The notes beneath the pieces were generated by a model. That model searched no databases. It had not been told where the DNA came from and saw nothing but the letters and a program-made list of their open reading frames with translations. From positions 620,001 through 684,000 of the forward strand of contig JBANDB010000016.1 of assembly GCA_037576215.1 (NCBI GenBank): a DNA stretch of 64,000 nt, written 5' to 3'. The position numbers and the translations under genes were made by a program. This document shows positions 45,400 to 57,729 of the stretch, piece after piece. Origin of the DNA: Armillaria gallica. Lineage: Eukaryota; Basidiomycota; Agaricomycetes; Agaricales; Physalacriaceae. Each line of letters begins with the position of its first letter. Within the stretch, counting starts at the first letter, position 1.

Positions 45400-45960
45400 T
45401 CACGTAGTCTCATGAACTGCAACTTTCCGCCGTCCGGTCGAGTCAACGCTAGTCAGGGCTGGTGAACAATCTGTCGGCTGGAGGCTCATACAGCCCAAAA
45501 TTTTGCGACAGCTGATAAAAGGTGTATCACCGCATCGGAATGATAGCGACGGTGCCGATCTCATGGCATCGCGTAGGTAGAGCATGCCATGGTCCTACAT
45601 GGTGATGACATCAGTGATCGTGATCCCCTCTGAGTCGTTCGCTCGACCTCTGAATAATGCCATGGAAGCGTGGATTCGACAACAGCCGGCGATGGAAGAG
45701 GCGAGTTGGTTGTCTTGTTCATGCAGCCTTGTACTAAAAACACATATGCTTGATAGACTGCGAGCAAAGTCGAGCTCCATCATAGCTTGGCCTTGATAAT
45801 GGAACCACTTTCTGAGTATTGCTATCTATTTGGACAACAGCGGTATGGGACAATGGCGGGACAGGGGAGGGTGTGATGAATAATGGCGGTGAACAGGGAC
45901 CGTTGTGGTCAGAATAATGAGAGACGCCCTCAACGTAGCGGGAGACAGGGAGTGCACGAG
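45400..45960 (-). pseudogene. DUF6699-like gene relic D4
   Basis: MMELDFARSLSSICVF (45,735-45,783) matches the start of the conserved domain in D6, followed by degenerate versions of the SLAIVYP and VTVADIVEM segments and, at 45,440-45,590, the C-terminal part. It lies 55 bp past the NLR stop. Frames are broken. Confidence 0.55.
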
Positions 45961-46430
45961 TGTTATACTGACTATAGCGTAAAGCGCGTCATTTGATAGG
46001 ATTCCTTGCTCTCCATGCATATAAACGAGGTGTCGATGATGATGGTGAAGCCTCGACAGGGCTCCTTGGCATTTGTTGTTGTGGACGGCGACGTTTGGAC
46101 CAAGCGATCGTTGTATGCGCGCAGCAAAGGAGACGGAGCATCTGTTAACAAAGCTAGCGTGATGAGACAATATCAGTCACTAGTCGACGCACCTTGAATA
46201 TATGATGACCGCCAACCGGATGAAGTTCAGACCCACTCCTCAGCTGCAGCTAACCGTCCGTCCTTCCTCTCAGGGATAGAGCCGCCTGACGCCGTCAGTA
46301 CCTCCTCGACGATAGTACCAACACGGCTGCCAGGAAAAAGGCACAAGGCCGTAATGACTGAGTTATCGACATGGAGAAGGTGCAAGGAATAGAGGAAGTG
46401 GATGGATTCGGTGTTCGCACTAGTCCCTGG
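45961..46430. other. Repeat-derived region, no gene recognised
   Basis: Contains short stretches related to the upstream flanks of other DUF6699-like copies. No open frame resembles a known family. Confidence 0.4.
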
Positions 46431-48200
46431 CCGAATAACGACAGGTGTTCGATGTGGTCCCGATTAAAAAACCATAGCGGGAATTTCAAAGTCCGGAACC
46501 GGAACCGCCTAGCGGCATCCACGTATCTTTATCACCACCATCACTATCTGGGCTACAACAACCTCCGGCCTTGTTCTGTAGACTGCGACTGACTGCCCAC
46601 CTGGTGAGTGAATCCCGGTAATTTCGTAGTAGAACTTCTCACTAAAATCCATTTTTCAGGAAATATATTGCTCTCGATCGACTCTTACGGCGGCAGCGGT
46701 GAAGCACTATGAAGAATCGGCCGTCTTCCAGCATCGGCTACAGTACACTATGGCGATACGCAGCTGACTGAAGGATTGAATGGATGACAAAGGTGGCCTG
46801 TGAGCAATCCATCCTCGTGTTGTCTCGTTCATGGTCTTATCTTTTAGGGTCAGTCAGGCCAAAGTCACCCAGCACCGTGCAAATATCCGTGCTACGCGAC
46901 TCTATATTATCAGGAAGTCTTACTCTGCATCGACCAAGACAAGGAATGGGATAGGACGATGATGCAGTCAATCAGGCAGTCAAGGTCATAATCAAAGTGA
47001 GAGCATTTTCCGTGAATTCTGTTATGTATCTAACAAGTATTCTAGTCCAAGACAAGGTGGCCCGTTATCCCTTTTACTATCAATAATGAAGAAGTGGAAG
47101 GAAGAAACAATGAAGGAGAAACGTTGGGCGAACACACCAGCGGGTATGTCACGTTCAAGACTCTCGTGAAGTCAGCATTAATCTGTCTGTTCACCGTGAC
47201 AGTGATACACCCTGTCCTACGTCCTTCCTTCTTTGCTGTCCTGCAGCTCGCTTGTTTCTATTGACCTGCCCGCCCTGCGCCTCTTCAGCAAGCACCAGCA
47301 CTTTACCTTCCTCTCCATACACGGACAGAGTTCCAGGCAGAATATCATGGTCGTTCCCCACCAATTCCAGGTACCCGCTCTACCCAGCAGCTTTTGGACT
47401 GATGGTAACGAGGCCCCGGTGGGGACGAGTTGTTGATAGGCAAGGGGCGCCTCGCGTGACAGCCTTGGTAATGGAGGAGATGGACTGAGAAGATGCTCGT
47501 GTCGCAGTAGACCACAGTGCGCAGTGGGCGCTGTTGTTGAAGTACTCGAGTCCTAATGGATATTATTTTGTAGCCTGCTCAAGCCGCTTTCTAGACGTGT
47601 TCCAAGAGGCCCGTTTTCGCTACGTATATGACTGTGTACCTGGGTGCCTATCAGATACCAAGTATGATGTGGGACTGCTCTCCTTTATACAATTCAGATG
47701 CTTCCTGTGTCTCGTTCGGCCCATCTACATCACATCCTTCCCTCCGTATCAATCCCGTCGCTCACCATGCACGATATTGTGCAAGCGGCATCTTTAACCA
47801 GCGTACTCGGCTTGACGCCGAATAAAGGCTTCTGCTCTTTTTTTTCTATTCCCTCCCCTCCCGGCTCCGACCACCAGTCATTGCATACGAAAAGACACTG
47901 TTTTTCGTGCAAGTGGCAAAAATCCGGACTTTTCAACACTGAGAATGTGGCGCTGCGAATGCGACTGTGACATTGGATTTTCCCCTGCGTCTTTTCGCCG
48001 TGGAACGAGCAGATTCGGGTGTCGTCCGTGCTCGTGGGAGAGCATTGATGTACGATGACACAGCGCTTCGCAAATCAGCGACTCTAGACATATGAAGGAA
48101 GAATCTCGACGCTTGTACGAATAACACGCAGAAACATTTCGCTCGTGTCCAACATGGGACGAAGTGGACTGCATCAGGAGGATCAGACTCGGTCGGTGAC
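46430..48200. repeat. Middle part of repeat unit, copy at 46.4-48.2 kb
   Basis: Aligns by eye with 49,330-51,000 (for example TGCCTGGTGAGTTAATCC versus CACCTGGTGAGTGAATCC, and the AACATGCATTCTAGTCCA region). Only broken frames. Confidence 0.5.
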
Positions 48201-48344
48201 CGGAGTATTTCGAACTGTTGGTACAACTCTAAACTTACTGCTCCTATGGTCGAATCGACGCAGTTGCCTTCGACGTCGGCATTCCCCGTACTTTCACGCG
48301 CTGGGGCTTGCTGCTCTTCAGAGGTAGTTCAATGTCTTCATCAG

Positions 48345-49090
48345 CTGAACGCAGCTGATACAGCCTCTATAGTACATTCAGATAGGCATCTATATATTGC
48401 ACCATATATATATCCCGACGGTGCAACCACGCAACAGGCAGTTCCTAGGTGTCGCTCCCCATAGCGCAGAGATGCATGATCCGGGTCTTTCCCTTCAAAT
48501 ACACCAGCTTGGGAACTATTTCTCGTTCCACCCAATCCAACGTGCTGCGATGGCTGGTCGAAGTCGCATCGTCTTGATTTTGAAGAGACGAAACCGATGG
48601 CGACGGATGTCATGGCCTCGCAAAAATGCAGAGCATGCCATAGTGTCTGGACGACATCAGCAACTATAATCCACTCTCGGTCGTCCGACGTCTGGATGAC
48701 TACTGGTGACGGAAGCATTGTGTAGACGATGGCTAGTGATGGAAGGAGCGGGCTGGTCGCTGCCTCATTCGCACAGCCCTTATAACCAAGGACACGTGTG
48801 CTCGACATATTATGACCTTGAGCAAAGTTGAGCTCCGTCGTCATTTCTCCTTGGTTCGTCGGGCGTAACAATGGATGTACCATTGTTGAGGTATCTCTCT
48901 CTGTTCGGGACGGCAGTGGGACGTAGCGACGGCGCAGTTTAACAAGGGCGGGCGCGATCATGGCCTGATATATCCGCGTACAGATCCCATATTTGACGCG
49001 TCGGGATTGGATGGCGATGAACAGGGACCGTCGTGGTCAGATTAAAGAGAGCCGCTTTCAACAGGGTGCAAGATGCCGTTGGGAGTAACT
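48345..49090 (-). pseudogene. DUF6699-like gene relic D5
   Basis: A frame open from 48,961 to 48,341 holds MVHPLLRPTNQGE and the central SSTRVLGYKGCANEAATSPLLPSLAIVYTMLP, then VVIQTSDDREWIIVADVVQTLWHAL, all in the DUF6699 order. The C-terminal third is out of frame relative to D6, so the natural end is lost. A 206-residue truncated product is possible, but its proposed start lies inside the region that is N-terminal in D6. Confidence 0.55.
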
Positions 49091-49329
49091 ACAAGCCTCA
49101 TCTACCTACGAGATGGGCTGCTGTTTGGTCAGTAACTTGATTGTAGGATGATGATAGCAAAGAACTCGGGTGCTATATATTCATTTGTTTTCCTTCGACT
49201 CTCCGTCCACCGAGGCAGTGTTTGCGGGAAGACATGTTTTAGCGAAGCCAGATGTCAATAGCTGTACAGGCGTCTGACATTAGTCTGCTCCGATGATAGA
49301 GCACATCTCCCGAGGTCAAATAGGCGAAG

Positions 49330-51000
49330 ATGGGCAAGTATGATGGCCGACAATGCCGGGAATACTTTCAGAGTCCGAAACAGGAGAGGCCGGTGGCATT
49401 CATCACTCTCTGGCCAACGACTTCGTTCTACCCGGCTGCCTGGTGAGTTAATCCTTGTGACTTGGGTTAGCTCTTCTTATCAAAGGCAAGAATTATATAG
49501 CCCTCGATGAAATCTTACAGCGGCAGTGGGCGAAGCAACAAGAAGGATTAACTGCCTTTCATCATTAGCTGCGACACATTAGTACGCCCACGCGGAGCTA
49601 AATGAACGATTGGATTGATAGTGAATTCCTGTGAGTAATTCGTTCTTATTTTGTCACGTTTGTAATCTCATCATCTGTACAGCACCGTGAAACTCCTCGC
49701 GATTTGTTACTCGATGTGAGCGGGAATTCTGAATCTGGACCGACAAGGACCAAGAAATGGGATAGGGCTGCGACGAAATAGTCAGGCAGCCAGGTGAGAG
49801 CATGTTCTGTGAACTTATCTACACATCTAACATGCATTCTAGTCCACGACGAAGCAGAAAGCACCCAGATTTGACACGCGGTATCGATAGTGAAGGAGTA
49901 GAAGGAGCAGATAATGCAGGAGAAATGCCGAGCGAAACACTAACTGGTACGTAACTTTCGAGGCCGTGATACAGTTGGCACTTATCTGTCTGTTTACTAT
50001 GGTAGTGCCGTACCCTTGTCTTTCAAATTGTGTCCTTCTTCTTGGATCTGCTCATTCACCTCCACCGGTGCGATATTGCCCACTTACGCATCTTCAGCAA
50101 GCACCAATTCCACTATACCAGCCAGTAGCGCCCTCTTTTCGTCTATTCACGGACGCATCTCTAGATGTTCCAAGCAGCGCACCATGGCCATCCTCCGCCA
50201 ATTTCCAGTACCCAGGTTTAGCCCTCAGCTTTTCGAACATCATCGCCAAGGTGGTAACGATAAGCTTCCTGCTAAAGATTGCGCCAAAGTGATGAAACAC
50301 GGTCAGGATGAGTTGTCGTTGGTAGACGAAGACGCTTCGCACGACAGTCCTGGTGACGACCGCAATGGAGGAAAATGCTCTGAGAGGGTGTGCTCGTCGT
50401 GATCCTCGAGTGAGTAGTGGGTATTACTATTTATTTAAGTATTTGAGTTCTAACGATGACGCTTTTGTAGCTTTCTCAGGCTGCCTTCCGGACGCGCTTC
50501 AAGATCTATTTTTAACGATGTATGCGATTGCGCAGTGCGCACCCGGGTGTTAAACATGACGTGGACTACTCTCCTTGATACATTTCAGATGTTTTCTGCT
50601 TGTTATCGCATTCGGCATTTATTCTCCCTCTCACAGCTTCGTCCCCGATTGCTCCGTAGATAAGGAAGTCTTCACCACGCATACAACAACTCTAATAGGA
50701 TCTCCGACGATGTGTTGTTGTGATCATGGCTGTCATACCAAATTGGGGTTACCCTCATCTCGTCGCAAGAACGGATTAGGCTGTCGTCTTGCTCGCATGA
50801 CGGAGAAACAACAATGTGATGGGTGCAGTGGCGAGGACCGATGTCTACACGGGTGACGTGCAGAAACGGTTTTCCTGTCTTTGCGCTCGAAGAGATGGAT
50901 TGTGGCCCTGCAAAAGAGATTGAATCCACCAGCGACCGGAACACGCTGGGTGGGTATTTTCATCCAACACAGAGTCGTGACGCTAACCCTACTTTGCCTT
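49330..51000. repeat. Middle part of repeat unit, copy at 49.3-51.0 kb
   Basis: Sister of the regions at 33.6, 38.3, 46.4, 53.6 and 60.5 kb. It contains CGTCGCAAGAACGGATTAGGCTGTC-type blocks also found at 35,000 and 62,030. No intact gene. Confidence 0.5.
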
Positions 51001-51479
51001 ACATAAGGGACACCGCTCGACGTCTACGGTCACCGCCATTGCATGTGTGCGCTGGCCAACGGGCTTAGCTCATTGACGTCCAACGAATGCTTATCGCTTA
51101 TCGTTTCCTATATCCTCTCCCCCCAGCTACCAATACCACCCGTTGTATACGAAAAACAGTATTTTCCGAGCAAGCAGGAAGTGTAGCACCACGAACTGGG
51201 CACTGCTGTGATTGCGATTGCAACATCGGGATTTTTCGTTTTCTCTCGCGCCACAAAATAGACGGAGCAGGGCGTCGTCAATGTCATGCTTGCAGGATAG
51301 CCTTGATGTACGATGATGCAACACTTTGTATAATGGTGACTCTAGACATACGAGAGAAGAATATCGATGCTTGTATGGGAAACGCACCGACACATCTCGC
51401 GTACAGTCACATTGGGATGATGTGGACTACAGGAGGAAGACAAAACTCTTCCGGCAACCGGAAATGTTCGAGCTACTGG

Positions 51480-51513
51480 TATAACCCTAGCCTTACTGCT
51501 CCTAGGGTTAAGG
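51480..51513. repeat. Telomere-like perfect hairpin downstream of D6
   Basis: TAACCCTAG, an 11-nt loop, then CTAGGGTTA: a 9-bp perfect inverted repeat. It lies about 210 bp past the 3' end of the intact DUF6699-like ORF and could form a terminator-like hairpin. Confidence 0.6.
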
Positions 51514-51724
51514 GATTTCGACTCGACGCAGTTGGACAGTGCTGCTTTCGACGTCAACGGTCACCGCTCTTTCACGCGCTGGCATTCGCATCGGCATCTA
51601 ATCTTCTAGAGGTAACTCGTTGTCTTTGTCGACTGAGCGTGGCTGATATCAATCTTATAGTACATACAGATGAGCGTCCAGCTATTGCGCCAAATAAATA
51701 TCCCGGTGGTGCGACCTGTACGCC

Positions 51725-52489
51725 CTACGCGACAAGTAGTTCCCAGTTGTCGCCTCCTATAGCACGGAGACCCATGAACCGTGTCTTTCCCTCCAAATAC
51801 ACCAGCCGGGGAGCCATTTCTCGTTCTACCCGACACGACATGCCACGACAGCTGTTAAACGTCGCCTCCTTATTTTTGAGGAGCGACAATGGCGAGGACG
51901 TCCGCAAGGGGACGAGTATCTGAAGAGCATGCCAAAGCATCTCGACGATGTCGGCAACTGTAACCCACTCTTGGTCGCCTGACCTCTGGATGACCACTGA
52001 CCATGGAAGTTTTGGATAGACGATGGCAAGTGACGGAAGAGGCGGGTTGGTTGCCGCCTCCTTCATGCAGCCTTCGTGACCAAGAACGTGTACGCTCGAC
52101 AAACTGCGAGCGAAGTCTAGCTCCACTATCTTCTCACCCCGAGTCGCCAGTAACAGTGGATGGGTTATTATCGCAGTATCACTTTCTATCTGGGACGGCA
52201 ATGGGATGTGACGATGGCGTGGTTTACCATGAGCAAGCGGCACGAAATTTTCGCATACAGATCCCTCATATGGCATGTCGGGACCGGATATATCATGGCG
52301 GTGAAGATGGACCGTCGTGGTCAGCTGTTCGTCACCAGAGAAATGATTAACGATAGACGCCCTTGACGGGATGTAGAATGCCGTCGCAAGTGATAAATGC
52401 AAGTTCGTCGGCTCCCTAGCCCGCTGCGTTGTCATTGCCGCCACGTTTTCTCGTCGGATACGCATTGTCTTCGTCCCGGTGTCATTCAT
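51725..52489 (-). CDS. DUF6699-like protein D6, the only uninterrupted copy
   Basis: A 254-residue intronless frame. The C-terminal two thirds follow the DUF6699 layout of Agaricomycetes. HPLLLATRGEKIVELDFARSLSSV comes first, then EAATNPPLPSLAIVYPKLPWSVVIQ and WVTVADIVEMLWHAL. The basic RVERE region, LEGKTRFMGLRAIGGDNWELLV, closes the C-terminus. The N-terminal third (ITHPLL upstream) is low in family likeness. Function is unknown for the domain. A CTTTATATA element (52,647-52,655) lies about 160 bp upstream and is shared with relics D1 and D3. Being the only open copy of about eight suggests it is the one under selection, or the youngest. Confidence 0.6.
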   Translation of the reverse strand: MNDTGTKTMRIRRENVAAMTTQRAREPTNLHLSLATAFYIPSRASIVNHFSGDEQLTTTVHLHRHDISGPDMPYEGSVCENFVPLAHGKPRHRHIPLPSQIESDTAIITHPLLLATRGEKIVELDFARSLSSVHVLGHEGCMKEAATNPPLPSLAIVYPKLPWSVVIQRSGDQEWVTVADIVEMLWHALQILVPLRTSSPLSLLKNKEATFNSCRGMSCRVEREMAPRLVYLEGKTRFMGLRAIGGDNWELLVA

Positions 52490-52646
52490 GGAAAATAACG
52501 CAGAAGGAAGGCTTACTGATGAATGGAGAGGCTTTGCTTCACTTGAATGGGTGCAAATGTAGGTGGAAGGATGCGGGGAAGGATGAGAGCTGGTGATGGT
52601 GGTTGTTTGAGGGAGAGTTGTGGGGGCCTGGGGAAGGATGGGATTG

Positions 52647-52655
52647 CTTTATATA
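52647..52655 (-). promoter_or_regulatory. TATA-like element of D6
   Basis: TATATAAAG on the minus strand, followed downstream by the ORF start about 160 bp away. The same context (GACTGCTTTATATATGG) occurs at D1 (about 36,290) and in a mutated form at D3 (about 40,530), so it is an old part of the unit. Confidence 0.4.
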
Positions 52656-52685
52656 CGGTATGTGCCCCCTCCAGACATTGAATGT

Positions 52686-52720
52686 AAACCTAACCTTGCT
52701 TTCCTTAGGGTTAAGGTTCC
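52686..52720. repeat. Telomere-like imperfect hairpin upstream of D6
   Basis: CCTAACCTT, spacer, then TTAGGGTTAAGG. It is equivalent to the motifs at 36,331 and 40,567. Together with 51,480 it brackets D6. Confidence 0.5.
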
Positions 52721-53189
52721 GTAGACATCAAATTTAGCCGGAAGCGTACTTTTCAAGAATGCCATTCCCTGCAATTCCGACCTCTCCTTAGAAGTGAATC
52801 TGTGCTGCCGGGATCGTCATCCCCGATCGGGACTGCTTGTTATTCACCACTCAATCATATTGAATGCGACTGGCTTGCAACCTGCGAACTATCGTTATCG
52901 CACTGCCTCAACAGAAACATCCTCATACCGTCTCTATTCTGCTGTGCATGCTGCCCTCGCATGGGTGCATGATTATGGATCGATTTGATTGACCGCTCGC
53001 TCCACCTACGGCTCCTCGAATGTCCATTAAATAAGGGTGGTCGTGATAGGCTTCACAGCTCTGCCGGCGTTATGTTAAAACAGACTTGCGACTAGGACTT
53101 GGCTCAAAGAGGACTGGTACAAAGAAATGCCCATTCGCGCCCAGTGCTGGCGCTCTTTATTGCATATTGCATATTATCCAACCCTTTCC

Positions 53190-53560
53190 TTTGGTTCGGT
53201 ATGTGGCCCGTGCTTAACGAACCGGAAGGCGAGATGCGCCGTTGCTAGGATGTACTTGATGAGCATCGTGGAGAGAACGTTACGGTGAGTGTATCTCTGG
53301 ATGCTGTGTTTTGAGACTGGTAATGACGACGACTTTAAGGATACATGCACAATTGCCGGATAGACTCACCCAGGTGACGATGAAAATGAAGTACCATGCC
53401 TATGTTTACGGGTGAGGTGGGTGCCGTCTAAAAATAATTCAAGCTCAATAGTGAGTAAAAGACTCGACGAATGTCGCAATCAGATATTCATCGCAGACCC
53501 TTTGTATGAAATCTGAACATAGTGTGTTAGTATCTGACATGGGTGATGATAAATGGGAAA
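53190..53560 (-). pseudogene. Seven-helix membrane protein, 5' fragment (copy C)
   Basis: Covers exons 1-3 (partly) of the genes at 31,863 and 57,730: the start region with SDT, the GACTCACC donor, the ATTTTCATCGTC helix-1 segment and a CGGAAGGCGAGATGCGCCGTTGC block. Deletions and mutated splice sites leave no coding frame. The 3' half is missing. Confidence 0.7.
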
Positions 53561-53599
53561 TTCCTGGTTTTTGGGTAGCGACTTGTTAGCGGCAGACCG

Positions 53600-55150
53600 A
53601 TCCCTCTTAATGAAAAGGTATTGGGCCGGATAATTTCGAATACTGTTTCGCAGACAAGAAAAATGCGGCGTAATTGAGGGTATTTAGCAACAGAGCCACA
53701 CTCAATTGAGGATGCATAGCTGGTTCGGAATACAATTTTTGAAGGACAAGGATGACGCCGACAACGCCGAGACCGAAGTTCAAAGTCCGAATGGGAGACC
53801 GCCTACTCTTCATTGCCATCATCACTGTCTCGTATGGCTTCGCTCTGCGATATTCAACACCGTAAGCTACAGGTGCGTTGGTCCTACAAAATATTCATTG
53901 GATTACTCTTAACAATCCATTTCCAGGATACTAGCCTCCGAACTTTCGCAGAATCATCGCTGAGGCTACCTGTGGTCGAGCCCTCACCCATCACCTAGGA
54001 ATCCAATGGTCGTGCTGGCTTGGGAACTTAGAATATCAGCAAGAAGAAGCAAAGAGGCGAGACGCGGGGATGATACAGCCCATAGGCGGTTGAGGTGATG
54101 GAAGGCCAGTAACAGCGACGGCGGCGGGGAGATGGAGCAGGGCCATACAATCCTCCTACAACATGACACGGTGACGCGGACTGAACGAACGGCTGAATGG
54201 CCTTGCTACAGCGTTCGGTCTTCTTCAACTTATGGCGCGCTTGTCCAATCATCCACCGGAATGCCGTCTACCTGTGCCTCTTCATCCCTTTTAGCAGCGT
54301 TTCCTTTTCGTCTCCGTACACAGACCCGTTCGCCTCAAGCACCCCTTCATGGATATCTCCTCCCATATCCCACCACCGCGCGTTTAGCGTTTGGACCTTC
54401 AGTACCAACATGGCCGTAGCGAGAAGCATACTGATGGCGAAAGATCCTGCCACGGTTGGGACGATTCGTTGCTGGCAGATGACAGGCGCATCACGCGATA
54501 GTCTTGGTGACCATTGCGATGGAGGGAGTGCTCTGAGAGGTCGTGCTCATGGCGCAGTAGAGCAAGGTGAGTATTAGCTGCTGTCATGGAAGTAATAAGC
54601 TCTAATGGTGACCATTTTGTGGCCTCCTCAGGCTACTTTCCGGATGCGCTCCAAGATGCCCGCTTATATTCGACTAGCGCACGGTGCCAAGCGTGATGCC
54701 GGACTACTCTCCTTGGTACAATCCAGATCTTTACTCGTTGCATTCGGTCCGTATTCTTCGTGTCACAACTTTGTCCCCGCTGATTCTCCGTAGTGTTCGC
54801 AGCTGCCACAATGGGATCAAGATGACAAGATACTCACGGCGTGGTGTTGCGATTGTGATACCGAATTGACGTGACTTTCCCTTCACCGCAAGGACGGACT
54901 AGGGTGACACCATACTCGCACCCCGGAATAGCGGCGACATGCAATCGCAGGGCACTTCGTGCGGTAGGGACTCAAGGCACATCAGGAAGGATCGATGCCT
55001 ACATGGGCGAGCAATTCGCAGAAACCTTTTGTCTCCCTCCGCGCTCGACGAGGTAGATCGCAGCATCAAAAAGGGTTTCGTTGGTGACCGGAGCATATTT
55101 GGGTATGCCAGCAATTTCAGGCGTACAGTAAGTCTTTTTGCCCCAATGCG
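53600..55150. repeat. Middle part of repeat unit, copy at 53.6-55.2 kb
   Basis: Closest by eye to 38,310-39,480. It directly follows the membrane protein relic, as unit A follows its intact counterpart. No intact gene. Confidence 0.5.
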
Positions 55151-55254
55151 AGCTGTGTCCCTAATCCTATTTTCCGTAGGGTTAAGGGCCGTCGATAGTT
55201 GAATCAATGGCAATACCCTTTCATGTGCTAGTAACTGAAACCGAAGACAGTTCA

Positions 55255-55515
55255 TCCAAAGGTAGTTCACTGTCTTTGTCTGTTAAGCGTAGCTGATACA
55301 TGTTTGTAGTGGCGGCCGAATCCACAGCTGCATCGAATAAAGATCCCGACACGCGATTTGCATGCCCTAAACAACAAGAACTTGAAGTTCCTAGGTGTTA
55401 CCGTCTATGGCGCAGCGCCCCATAGACCGTGTCCTTCCCGTCAAATACGCCAGTCCGATGGATCGCCGAACCACTTCTCGTTTGTCGCAGCCCCATAACC
55501 TCTGTCAATAGGCAC
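55255..55515 (-). pseudogene. DUF6699-like gene relic D7 (3' end only)
   Basis: The C-terminal part and 3' flank of the DUF6699-like unit, cut off where duplication B begins at about 55,516. It closely resembles D3 (39,640-39,780). Confidence 0.55.
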
Positions 55516-55994
55516 CCGTACCTTGACCTCTCCTTCGTTGAGATGGTTCAGTCTCGAAGGTATCCTGCACCCGCGTGCGTGGGGAAGTGGAAACTCTTCG
55601 AGTGTCTTCACCGTTTGGATTAATAATCTCGGTTGATAACGAGGCGAATGTAAGATGGAAGGGTATGTGCGATGGAGGTCTTGTCACGTATGTGTGCGAG
55701 GAATAGAGTGGATGGGTGTCACCGGTGCCATTGAAAAAGGAAAGAAGGTATTACAAATTACTCTATTTCAGTATTTCACTAGACTGTAAAGAACAGAGTG
55801 GTATCTAGGCTACAAGATTTGATGTTGTGCTGCCGGCCCTGGAGAGATATTTGCGGAGCCGGGTATCTGCCCCTGACGATCTTGTTCTGGCCCTTGATCT
55901 TTCCAAAATAAAATCGCTCACCCGCTTGAAACGTTTGCATCCAAGGTATATCTTTGCATCCCGCGCTGATACTCGCATCTGATTATAACAGTAG

Positions 55995-57610
55995 ATGTCT
56001 GCATCTTGCCCGCAATGTGGCTACAACGGACAAGACCGCCTTCCTCTTTCATTCGAAGCTGCCAATCTGGCAGCCTCACGGATGGATGAACTGTTGAAGT
56101 CAAACAACCCTCCTCTTCAAGCCGAGCGCGTCCAGCTGGAGGGTGTGATAGGCGAAGGCCACGGGTTTCTCGCAGGACTGCAGGAACGGATAGCCCAAAC
56201 GCGCGCTGCGCTCGAGGTGCTTTTGGATGAGGAAAGGCGCGTCGAACGCACGATTGAGTCGTGTAAGACGATCGTACGCCCCATTCGTAGGATTCCAGAG
56301 GATATCGTGCGCGAGATCTTCTTGACGTGCTTTGGTATCGAAGGGGAGGGGAAGGATTCACTGGACAAGAACTTCGCGCCGTTGATTCTCTCCCAGGTCT
56401 GCAGGGATTGGAGGAGCATTGCGCTGTCGACTTCTCGGCTTTGGTCGTCCATTAGGCTGGATTTTGATCAATACCGTAACGAGCTAGCTTGCCAGTATCT
56501 CCTTCAGACGTATCTTCTACGGTCTGCGACGCACGATATCACCCTCTCCATATACAGCACGAGGGATATTTCGAAGAGCCATCTCATTCCTGTTCTTCTC
56601 TTGAGCGCACCGCGGTAGACCAATCTTTCGATGACCTTTCCTTATAATTCGTTATTCGTCTTCTCCGCCGCCAGAGGCTCCCTTCACCGTTTGAACCGCC
56701 TTTCGGTCCAGTTTATTGGCGACGTTCCCGGTTTACCCGTGGCGCTGGATAAGCCTATATTTGATGCCTTCGAGTACGCCCCACTGCTTCGCAGCTTCTC
56801 TCTCAAAGGAGCATACAGAGCTATCCAACAGATAAACGTGCCGTGGTCTCAGCTCACCGAATATGTTGGTCACGATTTTACGAGCACCTATATGGATATT
56901 TTGAAGCTCGCGCCGGACATAGAGAGCGCTTCCTTACAATGTGATGAAGATTCGGAGGATGATTATGCGGTAGTCCATCCTTCGACCCACCAACGCCTTC
57001 GTGTACTTCATGTACACGAAGTTGAAGAGACTCCAGACTCGTTTGTCCCTTCAGAAGGAGGTATCATCCGTGTTCTCTCGCTATAGAGGTCCCTGCTCTA
57101 GAGTCGCTGAGTATGACATACGCGCATCCGTCCATTCGGCTTCCTACTTCTCTACGCGGCTCGACAGCCGAGAATTTGAAGTCCCTCTCCATTGCTGGGC
57201 CGCCCTTCATTGATGCTGAAGTCCAAGCTGATTTAATCAATCTTCTCAAAACGACAACGTCGCTTTCCAGTTTATCGGTGCCCTATTCGCTTTCGCCTAT
57301 CGACGATCGGGATAGACTACTCTTGGGTGCGTATGATGCACTACTCATCTACCTCGACGCGAATATCAACCCCGACGCTGTTCCCAAACTCACTTCCTTG
57401 GCTATCCGACTTACAAATGCCGTACCCTTTTTGTTGTTCTCCTTCGTTGACATGGTGCAGTCTCGGAGGCATGCTACGCCTACACGTGCAGCGTTGCAGA
57501 CACTTCGTCTGTCGGTACCGTTGGTCATACCGTCGGGTCTCGGTCCTGACGTGGCTGCGCATTGGAAAGATTTGTGCGACGAAGGCCTTGTCACGTATGG
57601 GATGGAGTAG
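55995..57610 (+). pseudogene. Coiled-coil F-box gene, copy B (two lesions)
   Basis: Near-identical to the intact gene at 30,124-31,743, but with a nonsense change (TGG to TAG at 56,616-56,618, in the SAPRW segment) and a 1-nt deletion at about 57,081 (TCGCATATAG to TCGCTATAG) that creates a second stop. The rest stays readable to the same YGME end. A 207-residue N-terminal product containing the coiled coil and F-box could still be translated. Confidence 0.9.
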
Positions 57611-57729
57611 TAGCAGTCTGACATACGATTTGAGCATATATACAGTAAAGGACCACAGAATGTGTATATAACAAGCATTAGTAAGAGTCTGAAGGGAGAA
57701 TCGGTATAAGAAAAATAGGAGTGTAAAGT

